Source of the DNA: Tubulanus polymorphus
Taxonomy: Eukaryota; Nemertea; Palaeonemertea; Tubulaniformes; Tubulanidae
DNA: 64,000 nt
Assembly (NCBI RefSeq): GCF_964204645.1
Contig: NC_134031.1
Location: forward strand, 13,959,307 to 14,023,306
Direction: 5' to 3'
Shown piece after piece: positions 1 to 10,691 of this stretch (position 1 is the stretch's first letter; each line of letters opens with the position of its first letter). The translations under genes and the position numbers were made by a program. Under the pieces are notes generated by a model. It made no database searches and was not told where the DNA came from. It worked only from the letters and a program-made list of their open reading frames with translations.

Positions 1-159
1 ATAGACAAACAGAAGCAAGTCCAGTTTACGTAAATAACAAAATATCTGAAAACCAACTCTGAAAACCAAACTGTATGAAAGAGGTGCAGATTGATACCTG
101 CATTATTTAATTATTCACTCACATCATGATGTCGTCAAGGACACAATGACTGTAGCAAC

Positions 160-490
160 AGTATAATATTCTCACTCCCAGTTGTGGGGACATACTGCAG
201 AGATATATAGATATGGGAAAAACCGGGACGGCAGCATGCTCGCACAAAGGAGCGAGAACCTACCATGACTTCCCTGTTTTTTGTTTTTCAACTGATTCCC
301 CTGGACCAAGAAACTCCACCCAACAGCACAGCTGGCCTAACCAACTCAACCAAAGCCAAACTGACTTCTTCCGTCCATCCGCAGCGCCACGTAGTGAGAA
401 TAGTATAATATTTACAAACCCTGTTGGCCGACATACCGCAGAGATAAATAGATATGGGAAAAACCGGGGCCACCCAACCGACAGCCCAAA
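160..490. repeat. Two-copy tandem repeat, period about 242 bp
   Basis: A block starting with GTATAATATT near 161 recurs near 403. Both copies continue through a CATAC(T/C)GCAGAGATA(T/A)ATAGATATGGG stretch to GGGAAAAACCGGG (213 and 454). The second copy is cut off near 490, where LINE-related sequence begins. I see no coding potential; the short open frames here are not supported. The segment at 350-403 recurs as a direct copy at 3943-3998, so part of this belongs to a dispersed family. Positions 1-160 show nothing I can identify. Confidence 0.6.
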
Positions 491-494
491 ACAC

Positions 495-840
495 TCGGAA
501 AAGGCATTGCAAAGAAAAATATAGCTGCAAAGCAGCGATAACGGGTTTTCTGCACAGTCTTAGAATCCTGTTCAACGGTGGATTTCGACAAAGCACAACG
601 ATAAGGCACAACATCAGCCATTACTAACCAGGCTATTAGGAAACATCATTAATGATAGGTCACTCAAATTGCTCAGCAGTTATCTCTGAACGAAAACTTG
701 AAGCCGAAATCAACGGAACGCCTCATCTTGGAATAAGTCAGTCTAACTAGTGGAGTCACGCAAGGTAGTATCCTAAGTCGTCTTCTGTTTAATGTCCTGA
801 CAAATGACATACACAGTAATCTAAAATATACCAGACCGAG
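495..840 (+). pseudogene. Degenerate LINE reverse-transcriptase fragment (plus strand)
   Basis: In shifting frames the plus strand reads VDFDKA near 579, a relic of RT motif A (F/LDFxKAFDxV). Further on come EINGTPHLG and, near 735-830, remnants of GVTQGS(V/I)L and LLFNVLTNDI, the usual motif B block of CR1/L2/Jockey-type non-LTR reverse transcriptases. Several stops and frameshifts interrupt it, so it is a fossil. The stretch at 495-560 also matches the reverse complement of 7020-7075, which makes this an inverted relative of the copy at 6420-7080. The clade within non-LTR elements is inference. Confidence 0.6.
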
Positions 841-1395
841 TAAATTTCGAAAACGACCTTAACACGCCGTTCGACCAAAAAACTTAATGTTCCGACAAGA
901 AAAATCCTGTTCGAATGAAAACAATTCAGTTTGATCGAACAGTACACTTTTGTTTGAACCAAAACTTTTCTTCATTCTGACAAAAAAATGTGTTCCAATT
1001 AAAAGTTATGTTATTTTTGAAATGAAAAACTTTTTGTCCCGGCAAAAAATTTATTGAGCGAAAACAATTTTTTTCGAACGAATGTTTGAATGAAAACAAT
1101 TCTGTTCGATTGAACGAAATACTTAATACTTTTGGTTCGGAGAAAAAACTTTTTACAATATACTTGTTCGAACGAAAAAATTAATAATCTGACAAGAAAA
1201 TTCTGTGCAAATTAAAACGATTCTGTTTGATCGAACGATTGTTCGAACGAAAAAACCTTTCGTTTGGACAAAAAAAGTTTGTTCAACTTTGTTCTAACGA
1301 TTGTTTCAAACTGAACAATCGAACAGAATATTATTGGTTCGAACGAAATCAAATTTGTTCCGACGAAAGAATTTTCAAGCGAAAGGTCTTTTGAA
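841..1395. repeat. TTCGAACGAAA-rich degenerate repeat
   Basis: Many imperfect copies of short palindromic words such as GTTCGATCGAAC and TTCGAACGAAAA alternate with GGACAAAAA and T-runs. The same composition follows the other RT fossil in inverted orientation (5700-6250), so it probably belongs to the same element or to a satellite-like tail. No gene seen. Confidence 0.6.
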
Positions 1396-1434
1396 CGAAA
1401 GAAAAGATATTTCTGGGGCTCCGCAGTAACTTAA

Positions 1435-1709
1435 AGCCGGACGTAGGTCGGCCTTGCGACGCGATCATTGCATTGCATCGCAAGTTTCGGTGCAAGTCGG
1501 TTGCGATACGATTGTCACCATCTGTTCGCGACGTATCTGCCAGTCGCAAGAGCGCGTAGGTCGGTTGTGACAGTCGTGTCACGTCGCAGAAAGTAGAACA
1601 CGTGCGACTCCTTGTGACTGGCGTTGCTGAAAGTCGCAACCCATCGCAAGGGAGCGTAGGTCGATGAGTCGTTGCGACACAATCGTCGCAAAGCCGACCT
1701 ACGTCCGGC
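1435..1709. mobile_element. MITE with terminal inverted repeats and TTAA duplication
   Basis: The left end AGCCGGACGTAGGTCGGC is mirrored at the right end by GCCGACCTACGTCCGGC, and the pairing extends inward through TTGCGACG. TTAA lies immediately outside both ends (1431-1434 and 1710-1713), as expected for a target duplication of piggyBac-like or related TTAA-targeting transposases. The interior is rich in GTCGCA and GTAGGTCGGTTG repeats and lacks a convincing ORF. It is non-autonomous; the superfamily is inferred only from the TTAA. Confidence 0.75.
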
Positions 1710-2340
1710 TTAAGTCATTAGCAATTAATGAAATACCAGCTTCATTTATGATGAAAAACTCAAATGAAAAGTCTGGCTTATAAAGCTGTCTGCTCAGACG
1801 AAATTTTCCAAAAAAAATCTTCATTTTTGTCGATAAAATTGATAATTGTGATTGATCGTTGCAAGTCAGAACCAGTTAATCACTAATTAACATGCATTTT
1901 AATAAATCTGATTCCTCCTTTACAGTGAACTTAGCTTTAACCTAGTAGTGGTTACTAGTAGGCCTATGTATATGCGTAGGCCTAACATCCGGGCAGATTG
2001 GTCGTAGGCCCATTGAATAACAACCCTCCTAAATATCGTAAATTTTGTTTTGAAGTTCAATCCAATGAGTCCGTTAATAAAAGCAACAATTATATTCTGT
2101 TTGTTTGAGTCAGTGAAGGTCATAGCGGTAGGCCTAAAGCCTTAAGGTTGCGTAAAACTCGATAAAATCTTCAAGCGACACAGCGAACCATCTCCTTTCC
2201 CCCACAGCGAACGCTTACTCCAAATGTCAAGTGTGAGTCCAGCATACGGATAGGCATGTGTTATACACTTGTATCTAGTAAATACCTTGTGCATTTGACA
2301 ATGATCGGTATGTACTGTAGGAAATATAGAGTATTGATGG
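1710..2340. other. Non-coding stretch, no gene recognised
   Basis: AT-rich sequence with several TAGGCCTA-like words (around 1960-1985 and 2130). I see no spliced exon, RNA gene or element boundary here. Confidence 0.4.
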
Positions 2341-2352
2341 TATTGATATAGA

Positions 2353-2950
2353 GGTTGAAGCCCGCGGCCGAATAAAGCAATATATTCTTTTATTTTGATA
2401 CCTCGTCGACATAACAGCTTTTCTCCGCTATATCTCTTCGGCGTGTTTAGTTTAGGCCTACGACTCCCCGGTACACTAAAGATTCATCTTAGTAAATACA
2501 CGGTTAATTTGGTAAAGAAAAATAGGTATTGTTAAACTAACTCCTTGAAACCCGCAGCCAAATCACTGGTAGTAATAAATTAATTTGTACTCGATTTGAT
2601 TCTCATGATGAGGAGAAACTCGCAGCTGATCCCCGGAATGACGATGTAGCGACACACGTCGATTCATCGATGTTTACAGCTCGACAGTGCTTTGAAAATC
2701 TAAAGTAGTAAATTTCCAGTGTATCGGTAATATGATTTAATGAGGAAAATGGGCTATTGTTGAAATTACTGTTTGAAGACCGCGGCTGAATGTGAAGTTT
2801 GCGGCAATAAATTAGTTCATTTATACTTGAATTGATAATCGAAGTGACAATCGGCCTGCGGGTTGATTTCGGGATGACGACTCGAAAAACATGTCGCCCC
2901 ATTGAATGGGGCTAAATTTTCGATGTTTACAGCCCGACAGTGCTTTTGTA
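2353..2950. repeat. Degenerate direct repeats, two to three copies
   Basis: Copies begin with TTGAA(G/A)(C/A)CCGC(G/A)GC near 2355, 2544 and 2772. The second and third share GTAATAAATTA / GCAATAAATTA, a GGAATGACGA / GGGATGACGA block and CGATGTTTACAGC(T/C)CGACAGTGCTTT (ending near 2690 and 2946). The period is about 230 bp and divergence is considerable. No coding potential supported. Confidence 0.55.
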
Positions 2951-3580
2951 ACGATGATTCGTGAAAAAACACGCGGAGTATTTGTAGATCTCAGTGAGCT
3001 GAACGATATCATACGGATTGTATCGACAACAGCGGCAAGGTAACAAAGCCTTAGTTCTTTTAGTGAAAATAGTGTGACATAAAATAATAATAATAAGAAA
3101 CACGCGAATCTCAATAGGGTTTTCTGTGATGTAACAGAAAACCCTAATAAAAAACCCAAAACTCAAACCCAAACCCAAACCATAAAGGGGAGTAAAACAA
3201 AAGATCTACACAGCAAGTGAAGTAATAGTGAGAACATATGTAAAAGACCTATGGGACAGAGCTTCCCTAATCGCTCAAAGATAAGATACAACGTACAATG
3301 GTTTATAAGCTTCATCGGCCGCAGCAACATGACCAGAAGGAAAAGCAACCCATCAAAAGTTACCCAACGGTAATCACAATCGTCGCCGAGAAAATAGAAT
3401 CCACACCCTCAAAACAGATCGTACCGAACTCTCTGACCGATAAATCTCACAATAGTAGGCCGAAGTATACCGAAATACACTTATAGTAAGGAGAACCAAC
3501 TACCCTGACCTTTTCTCTGCCCTAAAAATTCATAATTCATTATTACTCGTCGTTTATATGTTTATTTATTTTTTTTATAA
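2951..3580. other. Non-coding stretch, no gene recognised
   Basis: It contains a short CCCAAA/CCCAAACC-rich run (3155-3182) and otherwise ordinary sequence. The open frames on both strands are short and resemble no family I know. Confidence 0.35.
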
Positions 3581-3594
3581 ACGAGTTTCCATTC

Positions 3595-3900
3595 TTTTCT
3601 CACACACAGGACACACAGTTCTGCACACAGCCACAGTGTAGTCCACGCACAGTAGACTCCGGGGCACACAGCCCTCCAGCCCGCACACAGCAGGCAAACA
3701 GGACATATAGTCCTGCGAGGCACACAGCCTCTAAACCACACGCAGTAGACTCCACGCGCAGTACACGCGCACAGTAGGGAACAAATACATAAGACTCCCA
3801 CACACAGTGGAATAACCCGGACGACAGACTCCAAACAGCACAAAGGAAGGCACACAGTTCACGTACGTAAGTACACGCTCACAGAACAAAGCCAAACTGT
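3595..3900. repeat. Degenerate CACACAG / CGCAGTAGACTCC repeat
   Basis: Imperfect short tandem motifs (CACACAG, CACACAGC, GCAGTAGACTCC, ACACGCACAGTAG) run through the interval. The Cys-rich frames on the minus strand are a by-product of this composition. Confidence 0.6.
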
Positions 3901-3999
3901 GAACCACCACAACCGTATAAGCACGTCCGGCAGTGAGGAAAACCAAAGCCAAACTGACTTCTTCCGTCTGTCCGCAGCGCCAAGCAGTGAGAAGAGTAT

Positions 4000-4810
4000 C
4001 CTTATTTTTAACAGGAAGAGAAAGCAGTTGATCAAATGAATTGCCCATGGGCAAAGTGGTTTACCTTGAAAACTGTAGTTTGTTCGCTTATATTATCGGT
4101 CGGCAACCGTAACAAATGTACATTTCTTCGGGCTAAGACATTGACAAGACAAATCCAAGCCAGGACACTAATGACATTGCTTAAGGTACTAGTTCGGGTA
4201 CTTGATTAGATAGCCTACTTCGTAACCATCCGAATTACAAGCGAACCATGTTCGATAAGTCAAATGAAATGATTGTCATTTTGTTTTTTCAATTGAGGCT
4301 TTCCCATAATTTTGATATTTGTTTTCCCATTACATCATATGGCCCCGAAATTCCCTGTATATCCCAAGAAAAAAATTTCTTAAAATGAACTCGATGTTGG
4401 TCAATGTGAACTTCTTTTGCAACTGCTTGAATAACATCTTGGAAAGATTGATGATGAGAATTTTAAGACACAACAAAAGTTTATAATTTATATATCCTGA
4501 GAAAGGATGACATAACACAACCTAAGAGAAAAAGCTTACGATTCGTCACCAAATCATACATCGTTTAGGCCGAGAACTAATGAAACAAATAATCACATAT
4601 AAAACGTACTTTGATTTTACATAATCGGCTCAATGCCAACACCATTATAGCTAACAAAGGTAAACCAAAAAGACCGTAATCACATACATAATGGGCCCTG
4701 CTTATCAATATTCTATATCTGCATATCATTTACAAGAGAGGTTTGGAAAATCCAGGAAAACTGAAGAAATCGATGTCGAAATTTCGCAATTTTCATCCAG
4801 ATTCCATTGG
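4000..4810. other. Non-coding stretch, no gene recognised
   Basis: I find no element ends, no exon with splice signals and no RNA gene. It begins just after the second copy (3943-3998) of the dispersed segment seen at 350-403. Confidence 0.35.
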
Positions 4811-4819
4811 TTGGAACAA

Positions 4820-5200
4820 AACAAAATCTAGGGGCCCAGGGAGACCATGCCAACTTGGGAAGTAGTTTCAAATGTTTCAATGCCCCCTGATGACCTTATT
4901 AAACTAGGGGTCCAGGGACACCACGCCTTCTTGGGAAGTGGTTTCAAATGCTCAACAATCTAACAAAATATGCCTAGGTACCAATCTAATAAGGAAATAC
5001 TAAGTTATTCTTCTATTCAACGCCCCCTGGTGACCATATAGAATAACTAATGTCCTCAAAACTCACCACAATCATAGACAATATCATGAGCTACAACTTT
5101 GCAATTGATTGTGGTAACAAAATATGCTTAGGTATCAATACAATGTGGAAAAACTTTTTCCCACCTACGAATGAGTACTGATGATACCAAGATGGCTGCC
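4820..5200. repeat. Dispersed repeat with CGCCCCCTGGTGACCATAT core
   Basis: Two related sub-copies begin with AGGGGCCCAGGGAGACCA and AGGGGTCCAGGGACACCA (4830 and 4908). They are followed by the CAACGCCCCCTGGTGACCAT core (about 5019) and a block with ATCATGAGCTACAACTTTGCA, ending in AAAATATGC(C/T)TAGGTA. Closely related copies lie at 8640-8760, 9820-9960 and 9975-10130. The family looks like a non-autonomous dispersed element; I cannot see its true ends. Confidence 0.6.
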
Positions 5201-5239
5201 AATTGCATCATAATTGGCCGATCAAAAATACCTGGCTCA

Positions 5240-5712
5240 GGTATAAAACAGCCCTTTCCAAAAAATACCTTTCACAAATTGCAATGAGAAATGGCGAACC
5301 AGTAGGAAGCTACGGGACTCAGAATTTGGGCCAAAATTGACATTTTTGGGCACTAAAAAGGTCATAGGATGACCATCTTGAGTCCGATCGACCCAATTTT
5401 TCTTAAGGTGATGAACCCTTGGGGGATTCAAATATATACGAAAGATCAAGGTAATTGATTTGAGCGTCTTCAAAATTTCCCTCAAAAAGTTCAAAAATGT
5501 GTAAAAAGTGCTGATTTTGGCGAACAACAATGGCTGCCAGTCGGCCATCTTGATTCTGACAGGGCCAGTAGATACATGTGTAACCCAAATATCAAGACAT
5601 TACATTGAAGCATCTTCAAAACTTCCCAAAATAACTGTATTCCGTCTACGGCGGACGGACGGACGAAAAGTGAACGCAATAGCCCGCTGGGACTAGTCCC
5701 AAGTGGGCTAAA
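5240..5712. repeat. Dispersed element ending in AGCCCGC...GTGGGCT hairpin
   Basis: The interval holds ATGGCTGCCAGTCGGCCATCTTG (split near 5530), then a GACGGACGGACGAAAAGTGAACGC tract, and ends with the inverted pair AGCCCGCTGGGACT / AGTCCCAAGTGGGCT near 5680-5710. Related ends occur twice at 10130-10505, and body pieces at 8930-9030 and 9310-9420. Elements ending in a GACGGACG tract plus a GTGGGCT hairpin are abundant in several marine invertebrates (from memory). Confidence 0.6.
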
Positions 5713-5719
5713 AGTTCAT

Positions 5720-6250
5720 TGGAAGAAAATTGTTTTCGCTCACAGTATATTGTTCGATTGAACAGAATCGTTTTCATTCGAACATTAGTTCGGACAAAAT
5801 TGTTTCCCTCAACAAATTTTTTTTGGAGGGGACAAAATGTATTTCATTCAAACAATAACATAGCGCTTTATTCAATCAAATATTTATTTCAAAACGAAAA
5901 TCGGACGTTCGAACAAACAGTATATTGTTCGATCGAACAGAATTGTTTTCATTTGAACAAATTGTTTTTGCTCAACAGATTTTTTTTTTTGTCGGGACAA
6001 AAAGTTTTTCTTTTGGACAATAACAAAGCGTTTTATTATAACAAATTTTTTTGCAAAGCGAACAGTTTTTCGCCTGGAACAAAAATTCATATCGTCTGAT
6101 CGAACAGAATTGTTTTCCTTCGAACAAAATTTTCTCGCGGTACAAGTAGATGGGATCGTTTTTCATCCCAAAGAAAACAATTTTTGTGGAACTAAAAAGT
6201 CTTTTCGCTATAATGAGTAATCGTCATTTGAAAAACATAATCTTCTCACT
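5720..6250. repeat. TTCGAACG-type repeat with internal tandem copy
   Basis: The block starting CAGTATATTGTTCGATTGAACAG (about 5741) is repeated from about 5919 as CAGTATATTGTTCGATCGAACAG, giving a period near 178 bp. Composition and motifs match 841-1395. Its position downstream of the minus-strand RT fossil mirrors the other pair, which supports common ancestry. Confidence 0.6.
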
Positions 6251-6419
6251 CGAACACAAATGTATAATATGAACCTGGGTTTTCTTCGTATCCAATATCC
6301 CTATCATATATAAACCCACATTAGTTCTGTAGAAACAGTTCATTTCGAAACAGTTTCGCGGTTAAAACTAAACCTCAGTATTCGTTAACTCTACACTGTC
6401 AGTTATATCAGTTCACTAC

Positions 6420-7080
6420 AGTCATCCATATCATGTCTTTGCAGGTTAAATTTTCCAGCCTTTTCATCTTCCATGTTTCTGACCATGTACGGAACAGAGC
6501 TTGTGTAGGTCGTTTTGAAATCTAACCATTCCTGTACATTCTGGATTATTCTGTTCATCATTTGTCAGGACAGTGAAGTGAAGACGACTTTGGATACTAC
6601 CTTGTGTGACTCCACTAGTTAGACCTACTTATACATGTACCAAGATGAGGACAGTTCCGTTGATTTTTGCCACCTGTTTCATTCCGAGAAAACTAATGAG
6701 CCATTTAAGCAACCCATCATTGATACTGTTTCCTAATTGCTTGTTTAGAAATCGCTGATGAACCTTATCAAATGCTTTTTCGAAATCCATAAAGACTAGT
6801 TAAGGCCTAACAGTCGATTCTCCATAGTCAAATAACCATTTGGTCCAGTCATCCATGGTTTTAAGTAGGCATAACTAACTGTTTGTAGACCTTCCTTTCA
6901 TAAAACCGTGTTTACCGTTGAAAAAGATTATAAATTCCCTTCATTTTCAATAGCATGGTGTGGCTGTGTACACGCAATCGTGATCGACAGTGTCCTGACA
7001 CAAACAAGAATCCGAACAAAGGTTGTGCAGAAAACCCTTTATCGCTGCTTTGCAGCTATATTTTCCTTTAAGTTTGCTCT
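6420..7080 (-). pseudogene. Degenerate LINE reverse-transcriptase fragment (minus strand)
   Basis: Read on the minus strand, KHGFMKGRST (about 6910-6880) corresponds to the usual HGFRKGRS block. MDFEKAFDKVH (about 6790-6755) is RT motif A with its catalytic Asp. GVTQGSIQS (about 6615-6590) stands for the motif B block GVPQGSVLG, and QNDLHKL (about 6510) matches the L(Q)xDLxxL helix after the catalytic centre. Stops and frameshifts break it. These motifs fit CR1/L2/Jockey-like non-LTR elements. The 3' side runs into the TTCGAACG repeat at 5720-6250. It is the inverted counterpart of the fossil at 495-840 and is better preserved. Confidence 0.7.
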
Positions 7081-7311
7081 GTACAACTGTACTTCTCTGC
7101 ATAATTCCACAGTATTCTGATAGAGGAGAGACCTAGGCTCTCTTCAACTAAAAAGAATTGTAAGTTAAAATTTTACGTTTCTAAGCTGTCAAATGTCCCT
7201 GAAAACTTAAGTTGGTGTTACAGCAAACAGACAATTAATTTGGGATGGCCCCATGGGAAATGATCACATGTGACATGGATGGTATGTAATTACCAGTCAA
7301 AATCTACTAAC
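7081..7311. other. Intronic or downstream sequence of the mitofusin gene
   Basis: This follows the last recognisable mitofusin exon on the minus strand. The splice donor GTTAGT at 7311-7306 indicates that an intron starts here. No further mitofusin exon is visible from here to position 1. Confidence 0.4.
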
Positions 7312-8454
7312 CTGTAAACTTTGATGTTCAGAGGAATCTTCGGTAAGAAGGTATGCCTCCGTACAGTTCCCTCCCTCGACTTGCAGAAAACAATTTGTCG
7401 TATGTCCAATACCGGTTGGTAATATCTTATTCTTCAACATAGCGTTTATCACAGTACTTTTACCATTTGAAGTTCTGTAAATACACAGAAATTGGTCAAC
7501 AAATGATGAATTCCACAGAGCTGCCAACCAAGATTACATGTTTAGCTGAACACATGTCCAAGTTTCAAAAGTCTTCCAGTAGTCTAACATCACCTTATTT
7601 CAAGAATATTGAATTACCATTGGATTTATCACCTACAAAAGGTGGCCGATCTATGCTTTAAATCTTTTTACCCATAATTTCTCAATGCTTTAACATGAAT
7701 ATTTCAACAATAGTCTTTCTGATCGCCAAAAAAGGTATTTTAATCAGAAACATAACAATTGTAAGACATATTGCTAACAAAACTCTATAAATAATGAAGT
7801 TTTTCATGCAATTTATCATACCTTCCAAAGAACACAACTTTCATGTGATCTCTAGCTAAAACTTCCCAAATACCGGAGACTTTATCCTGGTGTTTCTGCA
7901 CTAATTCTACATGTTCTTTAACTGCAAGATTTTCTTCTTCACTTTCAACATCTTAAAAGTAATAGGAAATTCGATCTAAAATAGTCTTAAATATCTCTTG
8001 ACAAATAGTTAAGTATCTTCAGAAATTCAGTGGCGGATCCAGCCTAAAGACAGAACTGCTGACGCAGCATCGTGGATAAATAAAGCATAAAAATCATAAG
8101 ATACTCTTATTTTGAATCTGTGGAAAATAAAAAAACGTTCTAATTGCACCTGGAGGTGGTAAAATTTCAAAATGACACTGAACAGTGTAGTACAGTGAAA
8201 ATTCACATACCTTTCAGAAAATTGTAACTCTCGTCGATATAACCACGGATGTCTTTGAAGATTTCGTTGATTTTTTTTTTCGCTTGACCAAATATTTTCA
8301 AGGGGGAAGGTGCCTGGTGTCCATTTCCAAGATTTCTAGTATCAACTGGCAATGACTGTGGCCCGTCATCTTTCACACTTCTATCTGCTAATTCAGCCAT
8401 TGAAGAATGTTCGTAAACCACGCCGGACATGTCGGAACAAATCTCAGAAAAATT
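7312..8454 (-). CDS. MFN: Mitofusin, 5' part of gene (three exons, incomplete)
   Basis: Mitofusins are outer-mitochondrial-membrane GTPases of the dynamin superfamily that tether and fuse mitochondria. Seen here on the minus strand: exon 8454-8211 with acceptor TTCTAG, start ATG at 8430 and donor GTATGT; exon 7951-7822 with acceptor TTTTAAG and donor GTATGA; exon 7474-7312 with acceptor TTTACAG and donor GTTAGT. Phases join correctly (220, 130 and 163 coding nt). The protein shows the SPLKIF-AKKKIN N-terminal helix signature, the [11 protein letters not shown] strand, the P-loop GRTSNGKST split by an intron, and the [13 protein letters not shown] switch region. Codons are unbroken, so this can be a live gene whose later exons lie left of the window, which needs an intron of more than 7.3 kb. 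It could also be a truncated duplicate. The 24 nt before the ATG are 5' UTR following an intron, so a further upstream non-coding exon is expected. Confidence 0.88.
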
Positions 8455-8459
8455 CTAGA

Positions 8460-9300
8460 AATAAAAGAAGAATTTATGTTTTATCAGAGTATGTCCAACT
8501 ATTATCGTCAATAACCAAGTTAGAACATCTATGGGTAGCAACAAAGGTATGAGATTCCAAAGTCCTAGAACTTGAAGATGACACAATAAGTCTTTAAGTG
8601 CAGGTGAAGGTACACCTGGTAGTGACAATAATGAAATCAATCATAGAACATGTCGCTACAACTTTGCAACTGATTGTGGCAATATCCATAGGTGCCCAAT
8701 ATGAATAGACAAATTGTATATCATTCAATATTTAACTCCCCCTGGTGGCAAGAACAAAGAATTGGGCGATTCCAAAATTCCATGTGAGCTGTATCTTATG
8801 CAGTGCTAACAACCATCAAGACTATAAGTTAAAACCTGTTGATATTTTCCTCAAAAAACAAAGATCCCTTTCCATACAATACTTCATCACAAATTTCAAT
8901 GAAAAATGGCGAACTAGTCAAAATTGACATCAATGGGCACAAAAAATCACAGGATAGCCATCTTGAGCCCGATTGACCCAATTTTTTTTTAAGGTGATGG
9001 GTCCTTGGGAGATACAATATATATACGGCAGATCGAGGTAATATGGCATGGAAATACTGTCAAAATTAAAATAGCATTTTTGACGCAACAACTGATGCGT
9101 CAAATTCACTTTATTCAAAATTTATCTAATTTCATAATGCATTTAATAAATATCAATATGGTCCAGAAGGTTTGGGTTAAGGTTAGGTTGAGGGCTCTGT
9201 GTAGGTAAAACAATTCAACTATATTAGGCTGCCTCGGTGGTATAGCAGTGTCACTCAGCTGTGAGTATATAACAGGAATAATGCCCCGTCGGTGATCCTG
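8460..9300. repeat. Mosaic of dispersed repeats upstream of mitofusin exon
   Basis: 8640-8760 is a diverged copy of the CCCCCTGGTG(A/G)C family, with CATAGAACATGTCGCTACAACTTTGCA. The interval 8930-9030 repeats the GATTGACCCAATTTTT plus AAGGTGATG block also seen at 5385-5410. No exon or RNA gene is recognised. Confidence 0.45.
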
Positions 9301-9309
9301 TGCCGAAAA

Positions 9310-9430
9310 ACTGACCTGATCAGAATCAAGATGGCCGACTGCCAAAATCAGAACTTTTGACACATTTTTCAAGGGAAATTTTGAAGATGCTTTGATCAAT
9401 CAATCATTCTTATATTTGTATCTACCAAGT
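9310..9430. repeat. Partial copy of hairpin-ended dispersed element
   Basis: ATCAAGATGGCCGACTGCCAAAATCAGA, then AATTTTGAAGATGC, correspond in reverse orientation or rearranged order to body parts of the element at 5240-5712. The characteristic GTGGGCT end is absent here. Confidence 0.35.
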
Positions 9431-9526
9431 GCCCAGCAGCATACGAAATGGGTTGGTCGGACACAAGTCGGCTATGTGTTACCTTTTTATGTTCCCCAAG
9501 CTCAGTAACTCGAAATGAAGAGCTTT

Positions 9527-9803
9527 CGAAGCAGCGGCAGATCCAGGGACGTTGAGACCCGAGAGACCAGGGCCCCTTCCCCTCGAAGTTCCGAGCGTTT
9601 ATTTCTTATTTTCCCGAATACTGTCGAGCACCGGCTTGAGAGTTGTGTTGCAATAATCTACCCACCTCCTCTTGAATTAGTTCTAAAATGCAGGAAATTG
9701 CACAATTGCGCACATGGAATTTGAAATATTCCGGCGGATGACCCCCCAGATCCCCCACCCGGTGTTTCATGCCTAATACAAGACAGCCCTAAATCCGCCG
9801 ATG
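9527..9803. mobile_element. Possible MITE with GGCGGATCC-like ends
   Basis: The left end CGGCAGATCCAGGGACG near 9534 is matched by the reverse complement of CAGCCCTAAATCCGCCG near 9785-9801 (CGGCGGATTTAGGGCTG). This imperfect terminal inverted repeat recalls the common CAGNGGCGGATCCAGG ends of animal MITEs. A half-site CAGTGGCGGATCCAG also occurs alone at 8029. No target duplication could be defined. Confidence 0.35.
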
Positions 9804-9814
9804 CGCAGAACAGG

Positions 9815-10130
9815 GAGAGCAACGCCCCCTGGTGACCATATACAAAAACCAATTACCTTAAAACTAACCACAATCATAGAACATGTCAGCAGCTACGATT
9901 TTATAATTGATTGTGATGACGAAATATGCCTTGTTACCAATTTAATATGGAAATACTTAGTTTTTCTACTATTCAACGCCCCCTGGTGACCATATTCAAA
10001 ACCCAATGTCCTTGAAACTCACCACATCCATTGAACATGTCATGAGCTACAACTTTGCAATTGGTCATGGTAGCAAAATATGCCTAGGTACCAATATAAT
10101 AGGCCCTTAGGAAATACTAAGTTCTTCTAC
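9815..10130. repeat. Two tandem copies of the CGCCCCCTGGTGACCATAT repeat
   Basis: The core occurs at about 9820 and again at about 9977. Each is followed by ACT(A/C)ACCACA, then AACATGTCA and AGCTAC(A/G)A, and by AAATATGCCT(T/A)G. The same family lies at 4820-5200. Confidence 0.6.
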
Positions 10131-10510
10131 TAACCCAAATATCAAGACATTACATTGAGGCGTCTTCAGAACTTCCCAAATTAACTGGATTCCGTCTTCG
10201 GACGGATGAACGGAGGAAAAGTGAATGTAATAGCCCGCTGGGACTAAAGTCCCAAGTGGGCTCAAAAGTGCTGAATTTGGTGAACAACAATGGCTGCCAG
10301 TCGGCCATTTTGAATCTGAGAGGGCCAGTTTTTGGGCTGAAGATGTGTCTAGGGTAGATACATGTATAAAGCAAATATCAAGACATTACCTTAAGTGTCT
10401 TCAAAACTTCCCAAAATAACTGGATTCTATCTACGGACGGACGAACGGATGGACGAAAAGTGAACGCAATAGCCTGCAGGGACTTAAGTCCCAAGTGGGC
10501 TAAAAATTCA
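10130..10510. repeat. Two tandem hairpin-ended elements
   Basis: Each copy contains (AC/GC)AAATATCAAGACATTAC, CTTCCCAAA(T/A)TAACTGGATTC, a GGACGGA-type tract and the terminal inverted pair AGCC(C/T)GC(T/A)GGGACT...AGTCCCAAGTGGGCT. The ends lie near 10262 and 10502. Head-to-tail stacking of the same end suggests insertion into, or duplication of, the element. Confidence 0.6.
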
Positions 10511-10691
10511 AAAAATTAATGACAGGTGCCTGTAAATTATGTGGAACTATACCGCGGAGCATTATCTTAGGGGTTTCTTGGTTGAATAAAATCACTTAAA
10601 AACAGACTGTTGTCTTGGCGAATCGGGCTAAGAGTGGTCACCTGGAGATAAATCTTACTTATGAGAAATCAATTATCTTGATTTGCTAATA

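Noticed and set aside
213-621. Overlapping ORFs of 69-108 codons near the window start
   Set aside because: They lie across a tandem repeat and a LINE fossil, on opposite strands, and have no recognisable family.
3155-3182. Telomere-like CCCAAA run
   Set aside because: Too short and irregular, and not the animal TTAGGG repeat.
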